64,000 nt of DNA from SG8-4 sp964598225 (GTDB lineage Bacteria; Planctomycetota; Phycisphaerae; Sedimentisphaerales; Anaerobacaceae), in the NCBI GenBank assembly GCA_964598225.1, contig CAZRBG010000008.1, positions 62,001 to 126,000 on the forward strand. Reading direction: 5' to 3'. The position numbers and the translations under genes were made by a program. Below are positions 1-8,530 of this stretch, in pieces (position 1 is the stretch's first letter; each line of letters starts with the position of its first letter). The notes below the pieces were generated by a model, which saw only the letters and a program-made list of their open reading frames with translations, did no database searches and was not told the DNA's origin.

Positions 1-2
1 GC

Positions 3-497
3 GAGCAGAAATACGAAGAAATCATCTGGCAGTGCAGCTATGATTTCAACAGTCTTACCGATGGTCTGGTTCTGTACCGAAGTCACAGCGGCATCGCCGC
101 CGAAGACAAGCTGTTGGATAAGAATAAGGAAGACTGGGAGAAGGAACTCTTCGTGCCGCTTTGCAGCGGGGTCACATACTTTAGAATATATGCCTTACGG
201 GGCGACAGGCGGCTCGAAAAATGGACCGGCAAACCACCTCCCGGTATCGAGGTGGGAATTTCTTTTGCCGAGCCTTTCAAGACGGTCGGCGGTACGCTGG
301 ATGTGCCGGAGGAGGAGAGGATTCTTCGGACAATAGCCGTCGATAGAACTCGCAAAATCAGATTCAAAGTCACCGAAACTCAGCAAACGCCGGATACCGA
401 ACAAGAGACGCCGACGGATGAGCCCACTGAAAATGAGAAGAAGCCCACTGACACCCCGAAAAAGACGGAAAAAGAACGGACAAAGGTCAGATTGTGA
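3..497 (+). CDS. GspJ-like type II secretion pseudopilin, C-terminal part
   Basis: The reading frame is open from the window edge, so the N-terminal prepilin signal lies outside and the gene is partial. The visible part has the mixed beta pattern of a minor pseudopilin (SYDFNSLTDGLVLYR, then VEVGISF-like strands and ILRTIAVDRTR). It ends in a low-complexity Thr/Pro/Glu/Lys tail of about 35 residues. The assignment to GspJ rests mainly on position: the next genes are GspK-, GspL/PilM- and GspM/PilO-like, the usual order. The stop overlaps the GTG start of the next gene (GTGA), which suggests translational coupling. In the family, GspJ is part of the tip complex of the pseudopilus that pushes exoproteins through the outer-membrane secretin. 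The charged tail is unusual. Confidence 0.6.
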   Translation, partial: EQKYEEIIWQCSYDFNSLTDGLVLYRSHSGIAAEDKLLDKNKEDWEKELFVPLCSGVTYFRIYALRGDRRLEKWTGKPPPGIEVGISFAEPFKTVGGTLDVPEEERILRTIAVDRTRKIRFKVTETQQTPDTEQETPTDEPTENEKKPTDTPKKTEKERTKVRL

Positions 498-1774
498 AAA
501 ATGAGCGCAAAAGTCAATTTGTTCGACAGAGTCGCCCGGGCGTTGTGCTCCTGGTGACGCTTGTACTGCTTGTAGTGCTCGCGACGCTGGGTTATACGCT
601 GACCGGCCGGGTCGCCGCGCAGCGCCACCGCAACCAGTACATAATAGATTACAGAGCCGCTCGCTATGCCTGTGATTCGGCTGTCAGGTACTCGATTGCC
701 ACGATGGAGGAGATCGATCCGGAACTGATCAGCCGTCCGAACGAGCCGGACTTTTCCGATTTGTTTGCAATGGACGACGTTCAATATCACGAGTTTCTGG
801 CCCAATGGGAAATGGGGCCGGCGTTCACCGGCGCCGACAACGGCGCGGAATCCGACGAAAAGAAAGATGTGGAAGATTCCAATGATTTTAGTCGCGATGA
901 TCTGTGGAGCCTCGGTTTCAACGATCCGGATCACATGCCGGTTCGAGGCCCTTACGGCCCGGCTTGGCCGTTTGCGGCCGAGCCGGTGGAATTCGAGATC
1001 GGTTCTGCGAAAGTGCGGATCGAAATTGAGGATGAGAACGCCAAATACCCGCTGGGCTGGGCGCTAATGGCCGATCCGGAGATCGAGCGGGAACTCGACG
1101 CCGGATTTTTGACCTTCTGTGAACTGTCCAGGTTAGATTCCGAGCAGATCGGCGCATTAATCGCTCAACTGGAAAGAGTCGGTAAGATTCAACCGTTCAG
1201 GATGGATTTCAAGAATGTAACGAAAATGGTAAAAGTACCGGTAAAGAGGAAGACCGGCGGCAGGCGAACGACGAGGACACCCAGGATGAGGACTGTCAGA
1301 AAGCCCGTTTCCGACACGCAACAGTATTCCGAACAGACAGTGCATTTTGCCAAGCTGTTCCACAGTTCGCTGATCGATACCGAGGCGCTCGCCAGGCCGA
1401 CCATAAGCACAGAGACGAGAAAGGAATCGCCTCTCAGGTACATCGGAATATGGGGCTCGCGCAAGGTCAACGTCAACACGGCTCCGCGGCACGTGCTGGA
1501 GGCGGCGTTTATTTTCGGCGGAAATCAAGTGGAAATAGCCGAGACGATTATCCTGATGAGACGAGAAAAACCCTTTGGTTCCATAGATGAATTAAAGCAG
1601 GAGTTGTTTCGGTATTCCGATTCCATAGACAAGTGTGCCGACTATATAATGACAACGAGCAGGTTTTTCACCATTAGAATAACAGCAACAAGCGGATCGG
1701 CCAAGGCATCGTCCATCATTGCTATAACAAAGGACGGAGATGCCGTCAAGCAGGTTGCTTCGATAAACGGCTGA
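494..1774 (+). CDS. gspK: GspK-like minor pseudopilin (type II secretion)
   Basis: A 426-residue protein with a short basic N-terminus and a single hydrophobic helix (about residues 16-37, PGVVLLVTLVLLVVLATLG), as in prepilin-like inner-membrane proteins. A T2SS-K type helix-hairpin-helix region lies near residues 315-370, with the motif KVNVNTAPRHVLEAA followed by IDELKQEL. This NVNTAP signature is characteristic of GspK. The GTG start overlaps the previous stop by four bases. There is an Arg/Thr-rich insert around residues 250-275. GspK is expected at the tip of the pseudopilus, where it controls pilus length. Identity as T2SS K is good. Whether this is a canonical T2SS or a planctomycete variant cannot be told from this fragment. 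Confidence 0.85.
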   Translation: MKNERKSQFVRQSRPGVVLLVTLVLLVVLATLGYTLTGRVAAQRHRNQYIIDYRAARYACDSAVRYSIATMEEIDPELISRPNEPDFSDLFAMDDVQYHEFLAQWEMGPAFTGADNGAESDEKKDVEDSNDFSRDDLWSLGFNDPDHMPVRGPYGPAWPFAAEPVEFEIGSAKVRIEIEDENAKYPLGWALMADPEIERELDAGFLTFCELSRLDSEQIGALIAQLERVGKIQPFRMDFKNVTKMVKVPVKRKTGGRRTTRTPRMRTVRKPVSDTQQYSEQTVHFAKLFHSSLIDTEALARPTISTETRKESPLRYIGIWGSRKVNVNTAPRHVLEAAFIFGGNQVEIAETIILMRREKPFGSIDELKQELFRYSDSIDKCADYIMTTSRFFTIRITATSGSAKASSIIAITKDGDAVKQVASING

Positions 1775-1806
1775 ATGCCGGTAAATGTTTTAGGAGTTTG
1801 TAGACA

Positions 1807-3291
1807 GTGGAAGCTCACAATTTTTTGGGAATCTACATTAGCAAGGACACAGCAACGGCCGTCTGCCTGGGCCCGCAGGGCAAAGACGGAAATCTCCTGG
1901 GTTGTTTCAGCGTTTCCATCGAAGACCAGGAACAGGCGAACATGCGAACCCTTGCCAGTCTTCTTGCCCAGGGTTGCGCCGAGAGAAAGCTGAAATTCTC
2001 CGAAGTGGCGGTCGCGCTGGACTGTGCGATGTTTATGCAGCATAACGTACATAGCGAATTCAGCGACCCCAGGCGAATAGCTGCGACCGTGAAATTCGAT
2101 ACGGAGGAGGCCCTCGCCACCGATATAACCGAGGTTGCCCTGGCTTTCGAGATAGCCTCGAGCGACGAGGCCGGTTCGAAGCTAAACGTCTTTACCGCCA
2201 AGCGGGATGTTCTGACGGAAGTTCTCGAGGCGCTCCAGCAGTACAATCTCGATCCGGTCACCATGGAGCCGGATGTGGCCTGCATGTCAAGGTTTATCGG
2301 CCGGCTGGTTGAAACAGCAGAACCCCGTGAAGGGGAGACTTTGTTCGGGATATTGTCTAAATCGCGCGGCTATCTGATTGCTCCGCCGAAGACTGCAAAC
2401 GAGGAAGCTCGGATGGCCCCCACAGTCAGAACGTTCCTTCTGGGCCCCTCGCAGGATAGGGGCAAGGTGCTTACGAGGGAAGTGCTTGTAACGACGGCGA
2501 TGGTCGAAGGCGGCAAGTCGACGGACAGCCTCAAAGTCTGCGACGCCGCCGGCAAGGTGAATTCTCAGGATATCGGCCAAAAACTCGGCATCGAAACCGA
2601 CACTATAGATCTATGTCACGCTGCCGGCGCGGAGTCTCAGGCGATCGAAGATTGCAGCGGGCCGGTCGATTTTGCCATTGCTTACGGAGCGGCTCTGAGC
2701 CACCGGCAAAAAGGGCACAAAGTTAACTTCCGCGACGATTTCAATCCCTTCGAGGGTAAGAAGCTCAGGATGCAAAGGGCGCTTAGATTCGCGGCGGCTT
2801 GTGTAACTATTCTTTTAGTTGCCGTAGGAGTCTATTTTCACGCCAAGCTGTTCAGAGCAAATGCCGCCCGCGCCGACCTGCGAAAAAGATTCGCCAGAGA
2901 CTATTCGGACGTCACACTGAGCAGGTTGCGGGACAGCGTCGATATCAGGAAGGCGGTAAGGGATCTCGGCACTTTGAAAAGAAAGATCGAAATGGGGAAA
3001 AAGGGTCTCGATCCGGCCGATGAGTCCATACCATCAAAGCTGACGCTTGTGCTGGCGGCATTCAACAAATGTGCCAAACAGACCGATCTGAACATAAAGA
3101 CGATCAACATCAGCTCCAGCAACATTACAATAACGGGCGACACCTCAGGCAGCTCAGCCGGACAGGTATTATTCAGGACGGTCGAGAGCAGCGGCTTGGA
3201 TATAGTTAAAGAAGGCTTCGAGATGAAGGCAGGCCGTTGGCACTTCAACATTACGGTTAAGCCGAAGGATAATCAGGGGAGCAATCGATGA
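1807..3291 (+). CDS. PilM/GspL-like actin-fold assembly protein with C-terminal membrane segment
   Basis: A 494-residue protein. The N-terminal half begins with an actin-like ATPase fold pattern (FLGIYISKDTATAVCL), as in PilM and the cytoplasmic domain of GspL. A membrane helix near residues 327-345 (ALRFAAACVTILLVAVGVY) is followed by a periplasmic coiled-coil and ferredoxin-like part resembling PilN/GspL. It is therefore a fused PilM-PilN or GspL arrangement. The GTG start at 1807 is preceded by AGGAG at 1792-1796. In the family, GspL links the cytoplasmic ATPase GspE to the pseudopilus platform. The gene ends in a four-base ATGA overlap with the next one, so the two are probably co-translated. 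Confidence 0.7.
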   Translation: MEAHNFLGIYISKDTATAVCLGPQGKDGNLLGCFSVSIEDQEQANMRTLASLLAQGCAERKLKFSEVAVALDCAMFMQHNVHSEFSDPRRIAATVKFDTEEALATDITEVALAFEIASSDEAGSKLNVFTAKRDVLTEVLEALQQYNLDPVTMEPDVACMSRFIGRLVETAEPREGETLFGILSKSRGYLIAPPKTANEEARMAPTVRTFLLGPSQDRGKVLTREVLVTTAMVEGGKSTDSLKVCDAAGKVNSQDIGQKLGIETDTIDLCHAAGAESQAIEDCSGPVDFAIAYGAALSHRQKGHKVNFRDDFNPFEGKKLRMQRALRFAAACVTILLVAVGVYFHAKLFRANAARADLRKRFARDYSDVTLSRLRDSVDIRKAVRDLGTLKRKIEMGKKGLDPADESIPSKLTLVLAAFNKCAKQTDLNIKTINISSSNITITGDTSGSSAGQVLFRTVESSGLDIVKEGFEMKAGRWHFNITVKPKDNQGSNR

Positions 3292-3794
3292 GAGAAATAT
3301 ACAAAAATCCTGTCTTGTACTATGTTGCCATCCCTGTGTTGGTCGGGCTCTGGCCGCTTTTGGTCTGGACGGTATATCTGCCGTCCGTGCAGGAAGATAT
3401 CCAAGAGCAGATTACCGAATATGGGAAAGCCGAACAGATAATGATCGAAATCTTGACTCTCGATCCCGAGCGGCTGGAGTTTGCCGAGCCGAATGAGACC
3501 TCTGCAGAGTTCAGCTACAATGTGGCCGTTAACAAGGTTGCGAGCATGTGCGATATATCGCCGGGCAATTATAAGGTTCATTCGGGTATAGAGATAGAGA
3601 CCAAGAATCAGCGAAGCCAGACCGCAAGTGTGGATCTCAATCAAATAGACGTAGCGAAGTTCGCCAAATTCCTTTCCCTGATCCAGCTTCGCTGGGCAAA
3701 CCTCCAGTGTGAATTAGTCAAACTGACCAGGAAAGACAACATGCCGAGCAAAGACGTCTGGGACGTGGATCTGAGATTCAAATATTATTATTGA
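3288..3794 (+). CDS. GspM/PilO-like secretion platform protein
   Basis: A 168-residue protein with one N-terminal membrane helix (about residues 9-30, VLYYVAIPVLVGLWPLLVWTVY), a short helical stretch and a periplasmic alpha/beta domain. This is the plan of GspM and PilO, which pair with GspL/PilN in the inner-membrane platform. It starts inside the stop of the preceding gene (ATGA) and is the last gene of the operon in this window. No sequence motif is diagnostic. The call rests on topology, size and gene order. Confidence 0.6.
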   Translation: MREIYKNPVLYYVAIPVLVGLWPLLVWTVYLPSVQEDIQEQITEYGKAEQIMIEILTLDPERLEFAEPNETSAEFSYNVAVNKVASMCDISPGNYKVHSGIEIETKNQRSQTASVDLNQIDVAKFAKFLSLIQLRWANLQCELVKLTRKDNMPSKDVWDVDLRFKYYY

Positions 3795-4216
3795 TGGAAA
3801 TATCGACGATTTTGGATTTCCCGGTGGGTCTGCAAGGGCAAAGCGCCCTTGCTTGCTTCGCTTCTTAAAGTGCCGAAATCCCTGGGGCATCACTATATAT
3901 GGTATATTGCTTATTCCAACAGTCACGCGGGGTAGACCCGCATATCGGTTAAAACGGGCTCGTTATCTGGGGCTTTTTCAGGGTTAGTATACTGCATTTT
4001 GCCGCTGTTTTGTACAATCTCTTCAATCTTTAAGATTGATTTAAGTACCGAACTTCTCTAAAGTTTTTGAGGCTCAGTTGTCGATACCAATATTAGCAGG
4101 TTGGTTTGGGCCTCAAAAAGGATTTCGGGGATACACAAGATATAGTGGTTAGCGGCTTCAAAGATAGGAAAAACGGATTGCCTTGACCTTGAGGCCGAAA
4201 GAATAAGGTAACTTGA
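3795..4216. other. Gene-free interval with inverted repeats
   Basis: No convincing gene was found in these 422 bases. Three inverted repeats were seen. The first is an 8-bp perfect stem, GCAAGGGC/GCCCTTGC (3832-3839 and 3845-3852), nested in a weaker outer pair GGATTTC/GAAATCC (about 3814 and 3876), which may terminate the secretion operon. The second is CAATCTT/AAGATTG (4024-4038). The third is a 10-bp perfect pair, TTTTTGAGGC/GCCTCAAAAA (4064-4073 and 4110-4119). The function of these is unknown. Confidence 0.5.
3832..3852 (+). terminator. Hairpin after the secretion operon, possible terminator
   Basis: A perfect 8-bp GC-rich stem with a 5-base loop lies 38 bases after the stop of the GspM-like gene. 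It is followed by a T-rich but not uninterrupted tract (ttgcttcgcttctt). It could end the operon transcript, but the weak U tract leaves this uncertain. Confidence 0.35.
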
Positions 4217-4498
4217 ATGCCAAGTGTCGATTCTAAAAGCCGTTTTGAGGGCGAAGATTGTCAGTCTGATTGTCTCCGGGATCGTCTTGCTCCGGATCAG
4301 GATCTGGTCATGGAGCAGATTCTTGAGAGCATCAACAGTACGCCGATCGGGCAGGTCCTCAAGAGGATTGCCTCGCTGCCTGAGGTGCGCAAAGAAAAAG
4401 TGCTTGATCTTCGCCGCAAAATCACCGACGGCCGGTACGATGTGGATGAAGGTTTGGATGTAGCCGTAGACAAAGTTATAGAGCAACTAACAACTTAG
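4217..4498 (+). CDS. FlgM-like small protein (possible anti-sigma-28)
   Basis: A 93-residue protein. Its C-terminal half (VRKEKVLDLRRKITDG then YDVDEGLDVAVDKVIEQL) matches the pattern of FlgM, in which a basic helix (V-R-x-E-K-V-x-x-L-R) is followed by G-x-Y-x-V-D and a last helix. FlgM binds and silences the flagellar sigma factor FliA until the hook is complete. The N-terminal 35 residues are acidic and unlike the family. An in-frame TGA directly precedes the ATG, so the start is 4217 or the internal Met at residue 32. No flagellar genes are in the window, so the partner sigma factor is unknown. Confidence 0.6.
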   Translation: MPSVDSKSRFEGEDCQSDCLRDRLAPDQDLVMEQILESINSTPIGQVLKRIASLPEVRKEKVLDLRRKITDGRYDVDEGLDVAVDKVIEQLTT

Positions 4499-4649
4499 GA
4501 GCAGTTTGCTTCGTCCGCTAACACTTTACTCGGTCTTTAAGGCCGAACGTAAGTTATTCCATTGCAGATATGGATTTGTGAGATTCGTTCGTTGTTTGTT
4601 CCCGGCCGCACCGGTCTTGCAGGTCTCAGCAAAAAGAAGCTTCTTCGAT

Positions 4650-5090
4650 TCAAGTCACTGCCTGTGGAACGTCATCATAGGGTTCGTCTATTTCCGCTGC
4701 TTTGTATCCCGGCTTCTTTGACTTTTCAAACTCTTGCTTGAAAGCTGATATCACTTTCTTCTGAATTCTCTTTCTGCAATCGGCATTAATCGGATGGGCG
4801 ATGTCTGTGTGGAGTTTCATCCTGCCCTTTCGGTTTTTCCTGGCGCGGCTCTCCGAGAGACTTACTCCGCAGTTGTTGCAGAATTTCGCTCTGAGATGGT
4901 TGTTTCCTCCACATTTATCACAATGGTCGGTCATTTTTCTGGAAGGCATGGCAACGAAATAGCCATTGCCGCCTTCGATAACTTTGACGTCACGAACCAC
5001 GAATTCATTGTCCATTGTGATCGAGCAAAAAGCTTTCAGCCGGTCGTCTTTGTTGCTCACCAGTTTGGCCCTGACCTCAGTGATCTCCAT
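4650..5090 (-). CDS. spoVG: SpoVG family regulator with an inserted CxxC-CxxC zinc knuckle
   Basis: A 146-residue protein. The N-terminal part (MEITEVRAKLV, then ITMDNEFVVRDVKVIEG and GYFVAMPSRK) and the later DIAHPINADCRKRIQ are the SpoVG core. SpoVG is a small site-specific DNA/RNA-binding regulator in Firmicutes and spirochaetes. In usual SpoVG, of about 85-100 residues, the MPS(R/K) strand runs almost directly into the DIAHPI segment. Here about 45 residues intervene, with Cys57, Cys60, Cys71 and Cys74 placed as a treble-clef or rubredoxin-like knuckle, followed by a very basic stretch (SRARKNRKGR). A 20-residue Lys/Glu tail follows the core. The start lies 22 bases after the ispE stop, so it is the last gene of the clpX operon. 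Confidence 0.9.
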   Translation of the reverse strand: MEITEVRAKLVSNKDDRLKAFCSITMDNEFVVRDVKVIEGGNGYFVAMPSRKMTDHCDKCGGNNHLRAKFCNNCGVSLSESRARKNRKGRMKLHTDIAHPINADCRKRIQKKVISAFKQEFEKSKKPGYKAAEIDEPYDDVPQAVT

Positions 5091-5112
5091 TTTGTTAGCC
5101 TCGCTAAAAAAA

Positions 5113-6015
5113 CTACCACCTGTTGTTGGCCACTAAGATGCATTTGCACCCGACCTTTTCGGCAAATCTGCGCTTAATTCCCTCGGCTTTAACTTGCTCT
5201 CCGCATTCAATAATACAAAACATAGCAGAACCGCTACCACTCAGGCAAAAAGACCCGATATTCAACGACTCGCTTTTTTCTTTCAACCTGGCGAGACTTC
5301 CGTCCAGCTCGAAACAGCTTTGTTCAAGCATATTAACGCACATTTTTGCTACTAAATCAATCCTGTTTTGTCTCAACAAGGTATTTATTTGGCGGGATAG
5401 TTTTTCATAGAGGTCCGGTCGATGCCGGTAGTTGGCGTAAACCTTTTTTGTGGATATACTTACGTCAGGCAAGGCAATTAAAGCCGTGAATTCGAGATTT
5501 TGTTCCACTTTTTCAATTTTTTCGCCTTTTCCCCTGCAAATTGACAGCGGGCCACCCAAAAAGAAGGGCACGTCGCTGCCCAATTCCGTGGCTGGTTCAA
5601 GCAGATCTTTTGCCTCCAGACCAGTACGAAGGTAGTGGCGCAGGCCTATTAATGTGGCTGCGGCGTCGCTGCTTGCCGAGCCCAGGCCCGTTCCCGCCGG
5701 GATGTTCTTGGTAAGCGTGATTCTTATGTCCGGCCCGGAGGGGTAATTGTTTAAGAGCATCTCGGCAGCGCGCCAAACGAGATTGTCTCTGCCTTGCGGC
5801 GCCCGGTGGGGCCCCCGGCAGACTAATTCGATGCCGCTTTTACGACCCGGCTCTATGAGAATTTCGTCGTACCAGTTGACCTTGGCCATTATGGTTTCAA
5901 TCTCGTGGAAACCGTCGGGGCGCTTACCGGCTATGAGCAGGGAAAGATTAATCTTGGCCGGCGCCAGCACTAATACCCCGTTTCCAATGGTGGTGATCTG
6001 CGATCTGTCGATCAT
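5113..6015 (-). CDS. ispE: 4-diphosphocytidyl-2-C-methyl-D-erythritol kinase
   Basis: A GHMP kinase of about 300 residues, the usual length for IspE. It phosphorylates the 2-OH of CDP-methylerythritol in the cytoplasmic MEP isoprenoid pathway. The N-terminal APAKINLSL motif (Lys21), the DGFHEIETIM strand and the glycine/serine-rich ATP loop PAGTGLGSASSDAAA (with Asp117) are IspE hallmarks. A second glycine motif, CLSGSGSAMF, lies near the C-terminus. I chose the ATG at 6015. An in-frame TTG at 6030 would add five residues, and neither has a clear ribosome site. It lies between the methyltransferase and spoVG with gaps of a few tens of bases. Confidence 0.93.
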   Translation of the reverse strand: MIDRSQITTIGNGVLVLAPAKINLSLLIAGKRPDGFHEIETIMAKVNWYDEILIEPGRKSGIELVCRGPHRAPQGRDNLVWRAAEMLLNNYPSGPDIRITLTKNIPAGTGLGSASSDAAATLIGLRHYLRTGLEAKDLLEPATELGSDVPFFLGGPLSICRGKGEKIEKVEQNLEFTALIALPDVSISTKKVYANYRHRPDLYEKLSRQINTLLRQNRIDLVAKMCVNMLEQSCFELDGSLARLKEKSESLNIGSFCLSGSGSAMFCIIECGEQVKAEGIKRRFAEKVGCKCILVANNRW

Positions 6016-6045
6016 CGTCTTGGCGCTCAAATAATGTGATCGGAT

Positions 6046-7071
6046 CTAATGTCTCGGCAAAGCGAGTCGTGCGTGAGCGGAACTACATTTGTTCTTTCTG
6101 CCCTTCGCTTTCTGTACCCTTAACGTGTTTCTTTCCCAGAAGACACCGTCGGTATAACCTTGAATCGTTGGATTAAGCTTTGCCATGTGCAAACGCTTGG
6201 CGGCGAGCAGACAGTACTTTTTCTCGATCTCTATTCCGAGAAAACTTCGATCGAGTTTGCGTGCCGTCACGATGCTGCTGCCGGCCCCCATGAAGGGATC
6301 AAAAACGAAATCCCCGTCGTTCGTGCTTGCCAGGATCAGCTTGGCCAGAAGTTTCTCCGGTTTCTGAGTCGGGTGGTCTGTGTTCTCGGGCATCGACCAG
6401 AATGGAACCGTGATGTCGTTCCAAAGATTTGAGGGGTGTGTGAGCCGAAATCTGCCTGCGGAAGTATCATCCCAACCTCTTGGCGAGCCGTTGCCGTCGG
6501 TGTACGGGGCCAGGATTTTGCGTTTCAGTTTTACGTCTTCGACGTTAAAGGTATATTCGTCTGAGACGGTGGCGAACCAGATGTCCTCAGAGGAATTCTT
6601 CCAGTTTGCTTTGGCCCCTCTGCCTTTTTCTCTCTCCCATGTTATCCGATTTCTCACCTTGAACAATTTATCCAGGGCCGGATGCACGGCCGTTGACGAA
6701 TACCATTCGGAACACACATATACAGATGCGGTATCTTTGAGTTTCGGCAGTAACCTGAGAAGAAGGCTCTCAAACCATTCGCCGTATTCCGCTATACTTC
6801 TTTTTGTGAAGTCGGTCGACTCGAAAGTTTTGGTGAGGTTATAGGGAGGATCGAGAATCAATAGATCGGCAAAACCATCAGGCAACAGGGAGATGACTTC
6901 GAAAACGTCTCTGTTTACCAACTTGTCGGTTAGTGCTTTTTTCGGCACCGACATGTTGAGGTTCATTAAACTGTCGCGATAACGTTCTTCTTCCTCTGGG
7001 GTGAGGGTTATCGTTCGGTTTCTATTTCCTCGAGCTTTGTTCACTCCATCGGTCCTGCCTTCATGCCGCAT
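6046..7071 (-). CDS. Orphan DNA methyltransferase (beta-type N6-adenine/N4-cytosine)
   Basis: A 341-residue SAM-dependent DNA methyltransferase. Catalytic motif IV is DPPY (residues 74-77) and the SAM motif is FDPFMGAGS (257-265), preceded by HPTQKPEKLL. Motif IV before motif I places it in the beta class, where DPPY usually means adenine-N6 or sometimes cytosine-N4. The first 45 residues are basic and the C-terminal 35 residues are Lys/Arg-rich. No restriction endonuclease gene is nearby. The gene sits 15 bases after clpX and 30 bases before ispE, so it is likely co-transcribed with housekeeping genes. That favours a regulatory or epigenetic role over restriction. The recognition site cannot be inferred. 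Confidence 0.88.
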   Translation of the reverse strand: MRHEGRTDGVNKARGNRNRTITLTPEEEERYRDSLMNLNMSVPKKALTDKLVNRDVFEVISLLPDGFADLLILDPPYNLTKTFESTDFTKRSIAEYGEWFESLLLRLLPKLKDTASVYVCSEWYSSTAVHPALDKLFKVRNRITWEREKGRGAKANWKNSSEDIWFATVSDEYTFNVEDVKLKRKILAPYTDGNGSPRGWDDTSAGRFRLTHPSNLWNDITVPFWSMPENTDHPTQKPEKLLAKLILASTNDGDFVFDPFMGAGSSIVTARKLDRSFLGIEIEKKYCLLAAKRLHMAKLNPTIQGYTDGVFWERNTLRVQKAKGRKNKCSSAHARLALPRH

Positions 7072-7086
7072 TCAGGGTATTCGGGC

Positions 7087-8358
7087 TCAAGCCGACTCCT
7101 TTCTGGCGTTCTGTTTGGCTGTGTGCAGGTCGGCCTTGCGCTCGACGATGTCGCGTGTGATCACGTACTTCGCGGGTTTGGATTCTTCCGGCAATTGATA
7201 CATCAAATCAATCATCAGCTCCTCTGTGATAGATCGCAGCGCTCTGGCGCCGGTATCGCGCTTGAGAGCTTTCTCCGCCAGTGCGTGCAGAGCGTCATCG
7301 CTAAATTCGAGATCGGCTTCTTCCATCTCGAAGAACCTCTGGTACTGCTTGCAAAGTGCATTCTTCGGTTGTGTCAGGATCTCTATCAGTGCATCCTCGT
7401 CGAGAGGGCTGAGCGTTGTGATTACCGGAAGTCTGCCGACCATTTCGGGAATCATGCCGTACTCGATGATGTCCTCGGGGATTACTTCTTTGAGCATATC
7501 GGTATACTCGGCTTTTTCGTCCTTCTTGCCGACCAGTTCCGAGTCGAATCCGATCATCTTCTTGCCGAGTCGTTTCTTGATGATATTATCCAGTCCCACA
7601 AAGGTGCCGCCGCATATAAAGAGTATTTGCGACGTATCGATCTGTATATAGGATTGTTCCGGGTGCTTTCTTCCTCCCTGAGGGGGGATATTGGCGGTAG
7701 TGCCTTCGAGCATTTTCAACAGGGCCTGCTGGACGCCTTCGCCGGAGACATCTCGCGTGATCGAGACGTTTTGAGAGGTCTTGCCGACTTTGTCAATCTC
7801 GTCGACGTACACAATTCCACGTTGGGCGGCTTCGATATCGTAATCGGCGGATTGCAAAAGACGCAGGAGGAAATTCTCGACGTCTTCGCCGACGTATCCG
7901 GCTTCGGTTACCGTTGTGGCGTCGCAAATTGCGAACGGCACCCGCAACTCGCGTGCGAGAGTGCGGGCCAGCAACGTCTTGCCTGAGCCGGTCGGGCCGA
8001 TCAGGAGCACATTGGATTTGTCTATCTCAACATCGCTGTCGCTGCTGTCGCTGTGGAGCAGTCGTTTGTAGTGATTGTGTACCGCGACCGATAGATATTT
8101 CTTGGCGTGTTCCTGTCCGATCACATACTGGTCCAGATACTCCTTTATCTCTTTCGGCCTTGGCATTCCATCGAGACCGATCCCGCTTTGTCCGGAACGC
8201 TTGCGATCCTGCCGTATTATGTTATGGCACAGCTCGATGCATTCGGGACAGATAAAGACCTTATTCGGCCCCTCGATCAGCGTGTCGGCCTGGCTCGCCG
8301 ATTTGCCGCAAAAACTGCAAATTGCCTTCGGCTTTCTCGTGCTTGTCTTTTTACCCAT
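7087..8358 (-). CDS. clpX: ATP-dependent Clp protease ATP-binding subunit ClpX
   Basis: 423 residues, the normal ClpX length. The N-terminal zinc-binding domain has CSFC and CPEC (Cys14, 17, 37, 40). A Walker A motif, GPTGSGKT, lies at about 121-128, with the Walker B YVDEIDK, sensor and arginine-finger regions, and the GYVGEDVE pore loop further on. It unfolds tagged proteins for ClpP. The frame is open upstream to 8484, but the Met at 8358 starts exactly at the conserved N-terminus (MGKKTSTRKPKAICSFC), so I took that start. clpP is not adjacent. It is the first gene of the operon clpX - methyltransferase - ispE - spoVG. Confidence 0.95.
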   Translation of the reverse strand: MGKKTSTRKPKAICSFCGKSASQADTLIEGPNKVFICPECIELCHNIIRQDRKRSGQSGIGLDGMPRPKEIKEYLDQYVIGQEHAKKYLSVAVHNHYKRLLHSDSSDSDVEIDKSNVLLIGPTGSGKTLLARTLARELRVPFAICDATTVTEAGYVGEDVENFLLRLLQSADYDIEAAQRGIVYVDEIDKVGKTSQNVSITRDVSGEGVQQALLKMLEGTTANIPPQGGRKHPEQSYIQIDTSQILFICGGTFVGLDNIIKKRLGKKMIGFDSELVGKKDEKAEYTDMLKEVIPEDIIEYGMIPEMVGRLPVITTLSPLDEDALIEILTQPKNALCKQYQRFFEMEEADLEFSDDALHALAEKALKRDTGARALRSITEELMIDLMYQLPEESKPAKYVITRDIVERKADLHTAKQNARKESA

Positions 8359-8376
8359 CTTCGATCTTTCGTCATT

Positions 8377-8402
8377 AAAATAAATAACAGCCCTTGAGGG
8401 CT
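8377..8402 (-). terminator. Putative intrinsic terminator between phoD-like gene and clpX
   Basis: A 6-bp stem AGCCCT/AGGGCT (8389-8402). Read on the minus strand it is followed by a T-rich tail (GTTATTTATTTT, 8388 down to 8377). It lies downstream of the minus-strand phosphoesterase gene and just before clpX, where it could separate the two transcripts. Confidence 0.4.
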
Positions 8403-8530
8403 TTGTTTCAAAATAACCGGCATCAACTACTCCGCGGCCGGAATCACAATTATAACCATTTACACGAACGGTATAAAGGGGCAATTTGAAAACATTTGGC
8501 GAAAGAGATAAGATACGAGAATATGGTTTT

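Noticed and set aside
7063..7986. 307-residue plus-strand frame
   Set aside because: It is antisense to clpX, whose motifs are unmistakable, and its translation has no family pattern.
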